Assembly (NCBI RefSeq): GCF_040807025.1
Contig: NC_090942.1
Span: 192,566,247-192,630,246, forward strand
Direction: 5' to 3'
Origin: Struthio camelus
Taxonomy: Eukaryota > Chordata > Aves > Struthioniformes > Struthionidae
DNA: 64,000 bases
Under the pieces are notes generated by a model. It saw only the letters and a program-made list of their open reading frames with translations, was not told the DNA's origin and made no database searches. Of the stretch, positions 27,801 to 35,054 are shown in pieces. The number at the start of each line of letters is the position of its first letter. Position 1 is the first letter of the stretch. The position numbers and the translations under genes are program-made.

Positions 27801-30800
27801 CATTAGCAATGTGCGTTGCCCCATGAGCTGGACAAGAAAATAAAGGTTACACTTAAAGCCTGGGTGTAACAAATGTGAGTGAAGTGCATGATTCCTTACG
27901 CCTCTTTGAAACAGTTTAGCACAGTAAATTAAAATGAGAAGACCAGTTTGCAAAAATTACAATTGGAGTAATCAAGAAGTAGACACCATGGAAACAACCT
28001 TACAGACACTTCAACCTGATGGTGAGAACTTTCTTTGTGGACAAAACATAAGTTGTGTCCTTAAGGCAGAGCGTGGGCATTCACCCTAAGCTTCTTACTG
28101 CTATTTCCCTGCCAAAACAGAACTCTGTTCTCCTCCCTGATCTGCCAACTGAGTTGCTCATGTCATTGCTCCATATATGCTTCAGACAAAGTAGGTTACT
28201 AATCTGTTTGAGCTATGTCAACTAAGCTCTTTTTGACTGAAATCAGTTAGGAAGCAATCATAGAAATACCCCAGTAAGCAAATTTATGGGGAGAGTTAAC
28301 TTCTGGCAAAGCATCGAGGACAAGCAGCTGAGGTTAGTACCTGATGCCGGCTGGCATAGCTGTGGCTAGAATAGGATGTATGATATAAATTAGCAGAATT
28401 TTAAGGAAGCTGCACTTCCGATGAACTGCCCATGTCTCAGTGCGGGAGCGGTCTCCAAGATGAAGAAAATCTTTTTTCCAGGAGTCTCCAGATTGTAGAT
28501 TCTAGTAATGCTCAGCTGCCCGACTGTCAGAAGGACTTTTCGAGCCCCTTAGCAGCTAGGCACAGCAATAGCTCTTCGCAGAACAAAATCAGAACAGATT
28601 TCCTGCTGCTTTGATTGAACAGTTGGTAGTTTGCACTTGTGAAATATTGTCCAACGTTACAGGAAAAACTTCTGGATGACCTGATAGTTCTGTATCTTAC
28701 TGCCAATTAAATAAAAGAAATCCAGATAACGAAATGAAAAACAATTAAGGTGTTTGAGGAGAGAAGTCAAACCTTTGTACCACGCTGCCCATGTGACAGC
28801 TCCGTTCCTGCAGAAAAACCTGCAAACAGCAAATTGTCCCCATATGGGGTTTCATTGGCTCTAAAAGGACCACAGTTAACATGGCCACAAATTCATTTGA
28901 GAAACCAGCACTTGTTTTTCACTGAATTAGGCACTTGGTGCTAAGAGTTGTGAACTGAACTTGAGAGAAGAGTCCTCTTGTTAGCCAGCGAATTGGGAGA
29001 CCCATGGAGAACGCCCTGATGAAAGTACTCTTATCTGCCTCTGGGGAGCTGCTGAAATTAAGAATCACAAAAAGGACTCCTTGAGGGTTTCTTGATGCAA
29101 TGTTTGTTGGGAGAAATTACAGAACTTTTTAAAATGTCTTAACTACAGCAAAATGTTGGATTGATCGACGTTAATGAAGTAGTTTGATATTGAGCTAATC
29201 ACCTAAAATCCCGCAGTTCCATTTTAAGTGGTCACTAAAAACACCTTAGCCCAGGGGCTTCTGAGAGAGTTTATTTGCTGTGTACTCATCGTGTCATAAA
29301 AGAATTAGCAGTGTTAACTACGTCACTAAAAGACCCGGGACTTTTTATCTGGCATTGAAAGTGTGTGTGTGTGTGTGCGTGTGTGTGTGTGTGTGTGCGT
29401 GTGTGTGTGTGTGTGTGTGTGCGCGCGTTAGAGAGAACCGTTTGGCCGTTTTTCTGATTGATTGTACTTTTCCACACTACCTTTCACCATAAACAAAGAT
29501 ATAGCGATGGATGCGTGCATGCATTTGTATATATGGAATTTTTACTTAATACATCCTTTTTTTCTTCACTGACAGATTTATAAAGGTCCTGACTGGTCAT
29601 TCCGATACACAGGCCTCCAGCTGAACTGTGAATACCGTTTTCGTGCATGTGCCATTAGACAGTGCCAAGAGACAGTAGGTCATCAGGACCTGGTCGGCCC
29701 CTACAGTGCGCCTGTACTATTCATCTCTCAGAGGACTGAACCACCGGCAAGCACCAACAAGGACACTGTGCAAACCACAAGGACACAATGGTCGCAGAGC
29801 GACCAAGTGTGTGCTGCTGTCATCCTTGCACTTTTTGCTATCTTTTCCATTCTGATTGCTGTTATCATTCAGTACTTTGTAATAAAGTGAAGAAAACAGG
29901 TTTATTTTAGAACGCTGCCCATTACATTTTACTTTCTCATAATCGAAAAATAATTCTGTTCTCTTGCTTTTACGAAAACAGGCATTTAGCACCGGCATCA
30001 GGACTGTCGCAAACCTTTTCAGCCACTTTAAAATGCTTACTGGTAGGTGTAGGCTGACACGTGTTATTAAAATGCAAGCCACAGAAATACAATTTTTTCT
30101 TTAATATGCCTTCTTGCAGTACAAACTTTATATGGGGCAAGCAGTGTTTAATTAAAAGAGTTTGACCAGTAAACACAAACATAAAAACGGTTTCCTGGCC
30201 CGCACCTTCAGGGTTGCTACCATAACAGGGAAGAATGTGTAGAATGCATTTAAAACGTACACTAACAAACTTGTGCTGTATACAATATTAATCTGATGCT
30301 GTGAAAGCAATTTAGCGCTGTATTTCTACCTCCTCATTTGTCTTAATTATTTGGGAAGCAGGATTATGATGAAAAATAGAAGGGGCTTTTCTCAGGCAGC
30401 AAATAATAAACTGGATGGAAGAGTATGTGCGAAAGAAGCTTCTTACCTGATAAATGTGGAGTTCTTCACTGCAAGTAGATGTTTTTTGAAAGACTACAAG
30501 GGGATGGCACAAGTGGTTTATCTTGCCCCCAGGATTTGATGTTTACTCATAAAAATGCCTCTTTAACTTCTTATGAATATAGAAGGGAGAGTGTGAGAGA
30601 ACTTTTTAGATTTATTATTTAAATGAAAAAACTTGTTTCTGAAGCTGACCTTTGATTGGATGCAGTTTATACCGATGTCTGTGCCCTCTGAGTTTGGCTA
30701 GTTATAGGTTTTTCTGAGACAAAATTCATTATCGAATTTTTGCTCTTACCCCCAACGTTCACTTGCTGTATCCACCAGAATCAAGCACTGCCTTTTTTTC

Positions 30801-32055
30801 CTTCTTTTCTTTTTTTTTTTCCCCCTCCTCCTTTGGGGCACCAAATCGGAAGACAAAGTGTAGTAATTTGCACCAGAAAAACTTAAAGCTGCTTTTTCTT
30901 GAGATCCTAATGTTTAATGTAATGTCTCTCTGGATACTGTACCAAATTGTTGGTTGCATGTAGTTAATGTTGCATTAGAGCACTTTGCAATTGCATAACT
31001 CATCAATGTTTCGTGAGCTTGCATTTGTGAGTTCTGGCATGACCAGACTGAATTTTATCAAGCATCCCATTGAACATCTTGCTAGATGTCAATGACTGCC
31101 AGTGACACAAAGCTTGTAGTGAAACTATCTTTAAAAGATTCTTGTCTCATCACACTTGCGTTGTTATACACGTTGTAATTAGCGATTTTAATTTATTTGA
31201 GTTACGAGATAGTGGATCATTAATGACTCCTAGTTGTGTTGAGTTTAGCATTTTTAATGGTATTAAACACTTCTGTCAGTCTTAATAATAATAAAAAAAA
31301 AAGGAACCTCTGTCTTGTGCTTTGAAGATCTCTGAAGAATTTCTTACCTTAGAGCGGGCATGTATTGTAACTGTTTATACGTCCAATGATCTGTGCTGTA
31401 GAATAATGTTGCTGAGTTTTGTTTTAAAAAAGAAACGGAGAAAGAACGTGGCCTCCCAGTGGCAAGAATGATCTGTCTTTAAAATGTACTGTATGTTTAC
31501 ACTTTATTTCAAATTTGTCATTTTTATGTATAGGCTGATAAACCTTCCCACAGAATACCGTGATAACCGGTGTTTTCTAGAACCTTCTTAAAAGTGCCAT
31601 GTTTGGCAGTACAAATGCGGTTGCGGGGAATAGCCCAGAGATTTCTTATGGTTGAATGTCTAAAATGGTAAGATTTGTTACTACAGTTAATCTGCAGTGA
31701 CTTATGTTTTTCATAGTAAAACTCAAATGAACTCCTATTTTTGATAGTCATTTAATAGTGTATTTGCCATTTGAGCCTCAGTGCGTATTACTGCATTGAA
31801 GACAGTTTTTAATGTAATCTTAATTTTACCTCATATACTGTACATTCCAAAAAAAAAAGAAAAAGGAAGAAAAAAAAAAACTCTAAACTTTTTAAAACGT
31901 TATAGATACACTACCAAACATATCACTTTGCAATTGTAAAAACGTCGGACTTCATGAAGACGAAAATGTATAGTCTCATAGAAAAATACATAAAACTATG
32001 TAGCAAAGTATCTTTAAAATCTGTGGAAAATAAAAGTATCATTCTTTGTTTGTGG
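744..32055 (+). CDS. FNDC3A: FNDC3A, fibronectin type III domain-containing protein 3A (gene span in window, 5' end missing)
   Basis: FNDC3A is a tail-anchored membrane protein of the ER/Golgi and acrosome region. It has an N-terminal proline-rich part and nine FN3 domains, and in mouse it is needed for spermatid-Sertoli adhesion (family knowledge). Coding exons seen: 744-803, 3207-3345, 4030-4083, 4693-4817, 8520-8694, 9548-9634, 12898-13036, 13767-13835, 15191-15309, 17224-17329, 17416-17591, 18669-18782, 21638-21787, 21872-22155, 24264-24473, 25845-26011, 26586-26713, 29576-29890. They total 2,617 nt and join in phase without a stop. The translation matches vertebrate FNDC3A almost residue for residue, for example [21 protein letters not shown] and IIQYFVIK at the end. 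FN3 domains 2-9 are complete and domain 1 is only its end. The first roughly 330 codons lie upstream of the window. The 3' UTR extends to about 32055. FNDC3B is less likely because the match to FNDC3A is so close. Confidence 0.97.
3207..3345 (+). CDS. FNDC3A: FNDC3A exon (end of FN3-1, start of FN3-2)
   Basis: Acceptor cttcag and donor AAG|gtaaga. It begins with the last base of a split Lys codon and encodes [19 protein letters not shown], then the inter-domain linker CEPDTPNLP, then [14 protein letters not shown], whose Trp is the core B-strand Trp of FN3-2. It ends in phase 0. Confidence 0.95.
4030..4083 (+). CDS. FNDC3A: FNDC3A exon (FN3-2)
   Basis: A short exon of exactly 18 codons, [18 protein letters not shown], between acceptor ttgcag and donor GAA|gtaagg. 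It supplies the C and C' strands of FN3-2. Both ends are phase 0, so skipping it would keep the frame. Confidence 0.93.
4693..4817 (+). CDS. FNDC3A: FNDC3A exon (FN3-2)
   Basis: The acceptor follows a long T-rich tract (tttctttag) and the donor is GAG|gtaaat. It encodes [19 protein letters not shown], then [20 protein letters not shown], the E-G strands of FN3-2. The following intron (4818-8519) holds an A20 run at 7120-7139 and a T19 run at 7307-7325, and no gene. Confidence 0.95.
8520..8694 (+). CDS. FNDC3A: FNDC3A exon (end of FN3-2, start of FN3-3)
   Basis: Acceptor aaacag and donor TCA|gtaagt. It encodes [16 protein letters not shown] at the domain boundary, then FN3-3 with [19 protein letters not shown] and [10 protein letters not shown]. 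It starts with the third base of a split Ser codon and ends in phase 0. The length of 175 nt restores the phase left by the previous exon. Confidence 0.95.
9548..9634 (+). CDS. FNDC3A: FNDC3A exon (FN3-3)
   Basis: Twenty-nine codons in phase 0, starting [20 protein letters not shown] and ending RRSTKYKFR, between tctgcag and AGG|gtaagg. The [10 protein letters not shown] segment is the F strand of FN3-3. The following intron (9635-12897) contains a CR1 fragment, described separately, and otherwise AT-rich unique-looking sequence. Confidence 0.95.
11193..11683 (-). mobile_element. CR1 LINE 3'-end fragment (antisense)
   Basis: The + strand shows the reverse complement of a CR1 3' end. A decayed tail (ggattatagagaagtctagg) is followed by the hallmark ggttggaaaggacctttgga and gatcatctgggccaacc. 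Further on are the CR1-like ctcttctccaggcagaagaa, cccagccctctcatcatctc and ctctccagtttctcaatgtc. A C-run sits at 11527-11538. This is a truncated, non-autonomous relic in a FNDC3A intron, antisense to the gene. It is an avian/reptilian marker. Confidence 0.9.
12898..13036 (+). CDS. FNDC3A: FNDC3A exon (end of FN3-3, start of FN3-4)
   Basis: Acceptor tttacag and donor G|gtaagg. It encodes [20 protein letters not shown], the proline-rich linker [13 protein letters not shown], and [13 protein letters not shown] of FN3-4. It ends one base into an Asp codon that the next exon completes. Confidence 0.95.
13221..13395 (+). repeat. Diverged intronic repeat, copy A
   Basis: Aligns by eye with 13903-14075. 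Shared blocks include tgttactgcaggggactgc versus tgttattgcaggggattgt, gtactaagaagttttg versus gtactggaagtttta, and agatgccacaaaattctg versus agatgccacaaaactctg. Identity looks like about 70 percent, with small gaps. I do not recognise it as a named repeat family, and no third copy was noticed in the window. Confidence 0.7.
13767..13835 (+). CDS. FNDC3A: FNDC3A exon (FN3-4)
   Basis: A 69-nt exon between acceptor ttgatag and donor G|gtaagt. It reads [20 protein letters not shown], then GLN, and ends one base into a Gly codon. The PPKDNGG turn is a classic FN3 C-strand start. Entry and exit phase are the same, so the exon is a frame-neutral cassette. It lies between the two copies of a diverged intronic repeat. 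Confidence 0.95.
13903..14075 (+). repeat. Diverged intronic repeat, copy B
   Basis: Partner of 13221-13395, in the same orientation, in the intron immediately downstream of the 69-nt FNDC3A exon. The best conserved block is agatgccacaaaactctg. Confidence 0.7.
15191..15309 (+). CDS. FNDC3A: FNDC3A exon (FN3-4)
   Basis: Acceptor cttttcag and donor ACG|gtaata. It reads (G)[19 protein letters not shown], then [20 protein letters not shown], the C' to G strands of FN3-4 with the L-N-P-G-x-x-Y corner. The frame is open and ends in phase 0. Confidence 0.95.
17224..17329 (+). CDS. FNDC3A: FNDC3A exon (linker and start of FN3-5)
   Basis: Acceptor tttgcag and donor G|gtaatt. It encodes [20 protein letters not shown], the linker between domains, then [15 protein letters not shown] with the core Trp of FN3-5. 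It ends one base into a Gly codon. Confidence 0.94.
17416..17591 (+). CDS. FNDC3A: FNDC3A exon (FN3-5)
   Basis: Only 86 nt of intron separate it from the previous exon. Acceptor tttttag, donor GGG|gtaagg. It encodes [19 protein letters not shown], then [20 protein letters not shown] and NKAG, most of FN3-5, and ends in phase 0. Confidence 0.95.
18669..18782 (+). CDS. FNDC3A: FNDC3A exon (end of FN3-5, start of FN3-6)
   Basis: Thirty-eight codons in phase 0. They encode [20 protein letters not shown], then [18 protein letters not shown], whose Trp is the core residue of FN3-6. Acceptor tttaatag, donor GAG|gtaaga. The following intron (18783-21637) carries a long decayed CR1 fragment. Confidence 0.95.
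19524..20405 (-). mobile_element. CR1 LINE fragment, old copy (antisense)
   Basis: About 0.9 kb of reverse-complement CR1-like sequence. It includes catctagttcaacgccctg and caaaagcagggcta near the 3' end of the element, then ttgcctcttgtcctatcgct, cagtaagatctccccttagc, ctcgctccagtatgtcaatg, gcagtggggagcccaaaac and ccacctggcagccataccct. A T-run at about 19710-19731 interrupts it. It is highly diverged with no intact ORF2, and is antisense to FNDC3A in an intron. Confidence 0.88.
21638..21787 (+). CDS. FNDC3A: FNDC3A exon (FN3-6)
   Basis: Fifty codons in phase 0. They run [20 protein letters not shown], then [14 protein letters not shown], then [13 protein letters not shown]. Acceptor tttaaag, donor CAG|gtaaag. 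This is the body of FN3-6. Confidence 0.95.
21872..22155 (+). CDS. FNDC3A: FNDC3A exon (end of FN3-6, most of FN3-7)
   Basis: The longest internal coding exon found (284 nt), separated by an 84-nt intron from the one before. It encodes [20 protein letters not shown], the linker [12 protein letters not shown], and FN3-7 with [20 protein letters not shown] and [12 protein letters not shown]. Acceptor tttgcag, donor CAG|gtatgc. It ends two bases into an Arg codon. The following intron (22156-24263) holds only short A/T-rich tracts and an AAAC microsatellite. Confidence 0.95.
23544..23568 (+). repeat. (AAAC)n microsatellite
   Basis: About five AAAC-type units (aacaaacaaacaaacaaac) in a FNDC3A intron. 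Confidence 0.85.
24264..24473 (+). CDS. FNDC3A: FNDC3A exon (end of FN3-7, start of FN3-8)
   Basis: Acceptor ataccag. It encodes [20 protein letters not shown], then [19 protein letters not shown], then [18 protein letters not shown] and [11 protein letters not shown]. The donor is AAG|gttggc, which is weak. I chose it because the next exon must supply the last base of Arg followed by Phe-Val-Ser-Leu-Tyr, and this cut joins in frame exactly there. Confidence 0.92.
25845..26011 (+). CDS. FNDC3A: FNDC3A exon (FN3-8)
   Basis: Acceptor ttttcag and donor G|gtgacg. It encodes [20 protein letters not shown], then [20 protein letters not shown], then [15 protein letters not shown], which finishes FN3-8 and enters the linker. 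It ends one base into an Ala codon. Confidence 0.95.
26586..26713 (+). CDS. FNDC3A: FNDC3A exon (FN3-9)
   Basis: Acceptor cccttcag and donor CAG|gtatga. It encodes (A)[17 protein letters not shown], then [20 protein letters not shown] and SEFKQ, the first half of FN3-9. The following intron (26714-29575) holds the TG microsatellite and several short ORFs without recognisable content. Confidence 0.95.
29361..29427 (+). repeat. (TG)n dinucleotide microsatellite
   Basis: An interrupted TG/GC run of about 67 bp, with gcg interruptions, ending in gcgcgcg. It lies 150 bp upstream of the last FNDC3A exon. Alternating purine-pyrimidine sequence of this kind can adopt Z-DNA, and it is likely to vary in length. 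Confidence 0.97.
29576..29890 (+). CDS. FNDC3A: FNDC3A last coding exon (end of FN3-9, membrane anchor, stop)
   Basis: Acceptor ctgacag, in frame with the previous exon. It encodes [20 protein letters not shown], then [20 protein letters not shown], ending FN3-9. A polar linker (about [18 protein letters not shown]) follows, then the hydrophobic segment [20 protein letters not shown], then QYFVIK and TGA at 29888-29890. The anchor at the extreme C-terminus makes this a tail-anchored protein with a cytosolic FN3 array. Confidence 0.97.
   Translation: MYKGPDWSFRYTGLQLNCEYRFRACAIRQCQETVGHQDLVGPYSAPVLFISQRTEPPASTNKDTVQTTRTQWSQSDQVCAAVILALFAIFSILIAVIIQYFVIK
31290..31295 (+). promoter_or_regulatory. 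FNDC3A: Proximal poly(A) signal of FNDC3A (candidate)
   Basis: AATAAA inside an A-rich stretch, followed within 30 nt by the U/GU-rich ctctgtcttgtgctttg. Confidence 0.5.
32029..32034 (+). promoter_or_regulatory. FNDC3A: Distal poly(A) signal of FNDC3A (candidate)
   Basis: AATAAA in gtggaaaataaaagtatc, followed by the GU-rich ttctttgtttgtgg. This is a strong arrangement, and base composition changes sharply from AT-rich to GC-rich just after it, consistent with the gene end. Confidence 0.7.
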
Positions 32056-32221
32056 CGCGTTGAGGCTGTTGGGGTGCGGCCGCCGGGGCAGGTGCCTTTC
32101 GGGGCGGTTTGGGGCGTTTCAGCAGCCCGGCGGTGCAGTTGGGGCTGCAGTGGGGCGGGAGGGAGGGAGGTTCTCCAGCTGCCGCGCGCCTTTCGGAGAA
32201 AACTCCCCTTTGCTTTCCTCC

Positions 32222-32996
32222 ATGTCAGGAGAGAAAGAGACGGGCGCCCCGGGGAGCGGGAGGGAAGGGAGGTGCGGAGGGTGGTGGGAACAGCAACGCG
32301 GGCGAGCTGTGGCCGTGGCGAGCGGCTGTGCTCGGCGCTGCCTGTGGCGGGTGCTCATCCCCGTCACCACCGCGTGCCTGGGGCTCTTCGCGGTCGGCGT
32401 GGCCGGCAACGTCCTCACGGTGCTGGTTGTCCGCGCCTGCTGCGACCTGAAGACCGCCACCAACCTCTACCCGGGCAGCGTGGCCAGGTCGGACCTGCTC
32501 ATCCTGCTGGGGCTGCCCCTGGACCTGCGCTGCCTGTGGTGCTCGTGGCCCTGGGTCTTAGGGCAGCTGCGGTGCCGCGTCTCGCGCTACCTCAGCGAGG
32601 GCTGGGCCTCCGGCGCCGCCCTCCGCATCACCGCCCTTGCCGTGGAGCGCTACCTTGCCATCTGCTTCCCCCTCGAGGCCAAGGCGGTGGTCACCCAGCG
32701 CCGGGTCAAGGCCGTCATCGGTGCCCTCTGGGCCTTCGCCTTCCCCTCCGCCGTGCCCTTCTTCTTCCTTGTCGGCGTGGAGCAGGCTGACGACCAGACC
32801 GACTTCAGCCGGGAGTGCAAGCCCACCCCGCAGGCCGTGGAGTCGGGGCTGCTGGGCACCGTGCTCCGGTTCACCACCACCTACTTCGTCCTGCCCGTCG
32901 CCTGCCTCCACGTCCTCTACGGCTGCATCGGCCGGCAGCTGTGGCAGAGCAGGGTCCCGACATGGCCCTCTGGGAGAAGGACCATCAGGATCTTGG
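32222..32996 (+). pseudogene. MLNR: MLNR exon 1 (TM1-TM5, open frame)
   Basis: It has 258 codons plus one base. The ATG at 32222 gives a 42-residue N-terminus, the usual length; an in-frame upstream ATG at 32060 exists but would add an atypical 54 residues. TM1 has the GN motif (residues 62-63) and TM2 has Asp91. Cys118 starts TM3, Glu126 is kept, and ERY is at 142-144. Trp of TM4 and FVLP of TM5 are present. Oddities: Pro84 and Arg89 in TM2 where relatives have Leu and Val, and no N-glycosylation sequon in the N-terminus. The exon is very GC-rich compared with its surroundings. Confidence 0.88.
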
Positions 32997-34879
32997 GCGA
33001 GTGCCCCCAGACCGCCTCCACCGTGGGAGCTTGTCCCACCTCCACCGGCACAGAGATGCCCCAAGAGGCACCATCACGGTCAGGCTCGTCTCGCTGGCAG
33101 GTCCCGGCTTCGTCCCCGCCGACAAACCCCCCGAGAGGCTCCCTGCTCCCCCGGGAGGGCTTTCCGCTGGGCGATGCTTCCCTGCGGTGATCTTGGGACC
33201 GCACGGCACTTTGGGAACGGGGAACCGGAGGAGCCGCGCGGTCCCACTGCGGGCAGAGGTAGCGTGGGCAGCAGCAGCGGTGTCGCTCTGCTGCGGCTGA
33301 GGCTTCATCGGGTGCAGCGCTAGGCGTCGAGCAGCTTCATTGTCTTCTGCGTAAATGAGATTTTAATTTTACCAGGCAGAACCGAACACGAGGCTCTCAG
33401 TCCTCCGGCACTTCATAAAAGCAAGGTTAGATCAGCAGCCTCCAGCCGTCTCCCAGCGGGCAGGCTCTTTATAGAAAATGAAAAATAAGTTTGATTTTTC
33501 TTAGCTGTCTCTTGTGGATCTCCTAGAAGTGATCCACTGAAATCCATTAATAAGCATGAAATAAATTGTCCTAGTATTATTTTTTTAACCTCTTTTTTTT
33601 TTTTTAATTACCTTCAGTGAAGGTTTTGTTCGTTGGCTACACGGGAGAGCTCTTTTAGTAGGGATGCAATCAGCTGCCGAGAAATAGGGTAGGAGTAGCA
33701 CAAAGGAAAGAAATTAAAAAAGCTGGGGAATTCATTTTGCTCGTTTCCTTGAGGAAAGTGTTTAAATTGGCGTGAGTACAAGGTTCTTCTAACACAAACA
33801 CCCATGTCCAAGATTTCTTCAGATTGCATTGGAGCGGACTGATACTTGCTTGTCTCAGAGGAGCCGGGGCACTGTGTTTGAGACAAATTTCAAGCATTAA
33901 CTTGCTTTGGTTATATGACTTTTTTTCTAAGCTCCAAGAAACATGAAGGATCCTCGCTAAATGATTATTTGTTTTGTTTACATGCAGAAATGGACAACTA
34001 ATTAAAAATATGGATACAATAATTTATTCCATAGGAACCATCGCTGAGAAATGTATTAGCTCGCAGTTGTCCCTTTAAACCAAACATGCATTTAATTGTT
34101 CCTCATCTGCTCCTGCTGTTGTTGCCACTGCAAGAATATTTGGGGTTAGTATTCCTTTTACAGGTGTTAGGCTAAAACGCAGACCAAGACTAAGAACAGC
34201 TGTACTGACTCAGGCTAAAAAGATCTACCTGGTCGAGCATGTGTTGCCACCAGTAATTGTCTGGGGAGACGTGTAAGAGACTCCATTTCAGTGGCGAAAA
34301 AAAAAGAGTAAGCAGTAGGTTTTTACACCAGCAACCACCACGCTGCCATAGCGCAAATTCAGTGAGAGCTTGGATGACTGAGGTTCCCACTTGTGAAAGA
34401 ACGGCTCTTACTCGACAGTCTTTTTCGGTAACACGCACCTAATAAAGAACAACCCTGTGTGAGGAGCAGACCTGCTCTGTGCTTCCACGGAAACACCTCT
34501 TCTTATTTTGATTTTGATTTCTGTTTTCCTATCATATACATGAAATTACTGATGTTGCAGGGGGGGGATTGTTGTTGCAACCGATCTTCTTACACACGTT
34601 ACACTGCCGTTACAGGTGTTTTCGTTTTTTTCCCAGCTAACTTAGCTCTTGAGGTTTAGCTGAAGATTTTCCCAGTTATCTTCTTTTGAGCTAACTAATA
34701 ATTGGGCTTGATGCTATTCCCATTTGCATGGCTTTCCACCAGTTTAACGCCGTTATTTCCATACATCATTTGTACCAGTTAGAAGGACCTGCCGAATCGG
34801 CCGCGTGAAATTTAGATTACTGGATGCTTGCAAAGTTAACTTGACTCTTAGCCCTTGCATGTGTTGCTTTGTCCTGCAG

Positions 34880-35054
34880 CTATGGTGGTTCTGGCCTTTG
34901 TAATTTGCTGGTTGCCTTTCCACGTTGGCGGGATCCTATTTATAAACACTCAGGATACCAGGATGATCTCCCGCTGCTCTCCCAGTACTTTAACGTCTTC
35001 GCTCTGCAGCTTTTCTGGAGGAGAAGGAGGAAGGAGTACACGACCACCTTCTGA
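34880..35054 (+). pseudogene. MLNR: MLNR exon 2 remnant (TM6 intact, TM7 disrupted)
   Basis: Acceptor gtcctgcag. The frame that joins exon 1 gives AMVVLAFVICWLPFHVGGIL, then FINTQDTRMI, a good TM6 with CWLP. Between ATG at 34963 and CAG at 34983 there are 17 nt where relatives have four codons, a net +5 nt, so LSQYFNVFALQLF lies in another frame. TM7 then breaks off and KEYTTTF resembles the KKYR start of the C-tail, suggesting an internal deletion of the SASINPILYN region. The exon 1 frame instead runs on without homology to a stop at 35155-35157. Confidence 0.85.

Larger units (their letters stand above)
29891..32055 (+). other. FNDC3A: FNDC3A 3' UTR
   Basis: AT-rich sequence after the FNDC3A stop, with no coding feature I can support. 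A GCACTTT heptamer at 30980-30986 would match a miR-17-family seed if the UTR is used. The end is set by the distal poly(A) signal, so it is an estimate. Confidence 0.8.
32222..35054 (+). pseudogene. MLNR: Motilin receptor (MLNR) locus, degraded in exon 2
   Basis: MLNR is a class A GPCR for the gut peptide motilin, sister to the ghrelin receptor, with one intron between TM5 and TM6 coding regions. Two exons are seen: 32222-32996 and 34880-35054. Joined as G|CT they read TIRILAMVVLAFVICWLPFHV across the junction, which matches the family. Exon 1 is fully open. After INTQDTRMI in exon 2 the receptor frame is lost. LSQYFNVFALQLF (start of TM7) resumes in another frame, and the rest of TM7 with NPxxY is missing. 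It reads WRRRRKEYTTTF and stops at 35052-35054. The donor is GC. The position between FNDC3A and CDADC1 confirms orthology. It is either a pseudogene or a gene for a truncated receptor. Confidence 0.85.

Noticed and set aside
29280..29492. Frame with a Cys-Val repeat
   Set aside because: It is the TG microsatellite translated, not a protein.
31954..32790. 278-codon + strand frame starting in the FNDC3A 3' UTR
   Set aside because: It runs through MLNR exon 1 in the wrong frame and yields an Arg/Pro/Gly-rich translation. The true frame carries the TM segments.
32558..33064. 168-codon frame on the - strand opposite MLNR exon 1
   Set aside because: A shadow of the GC-rich receptor frame, with Gly/Glu/Asp-rich low-complexity content. 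The + strand frame has clear GPCR motifs.
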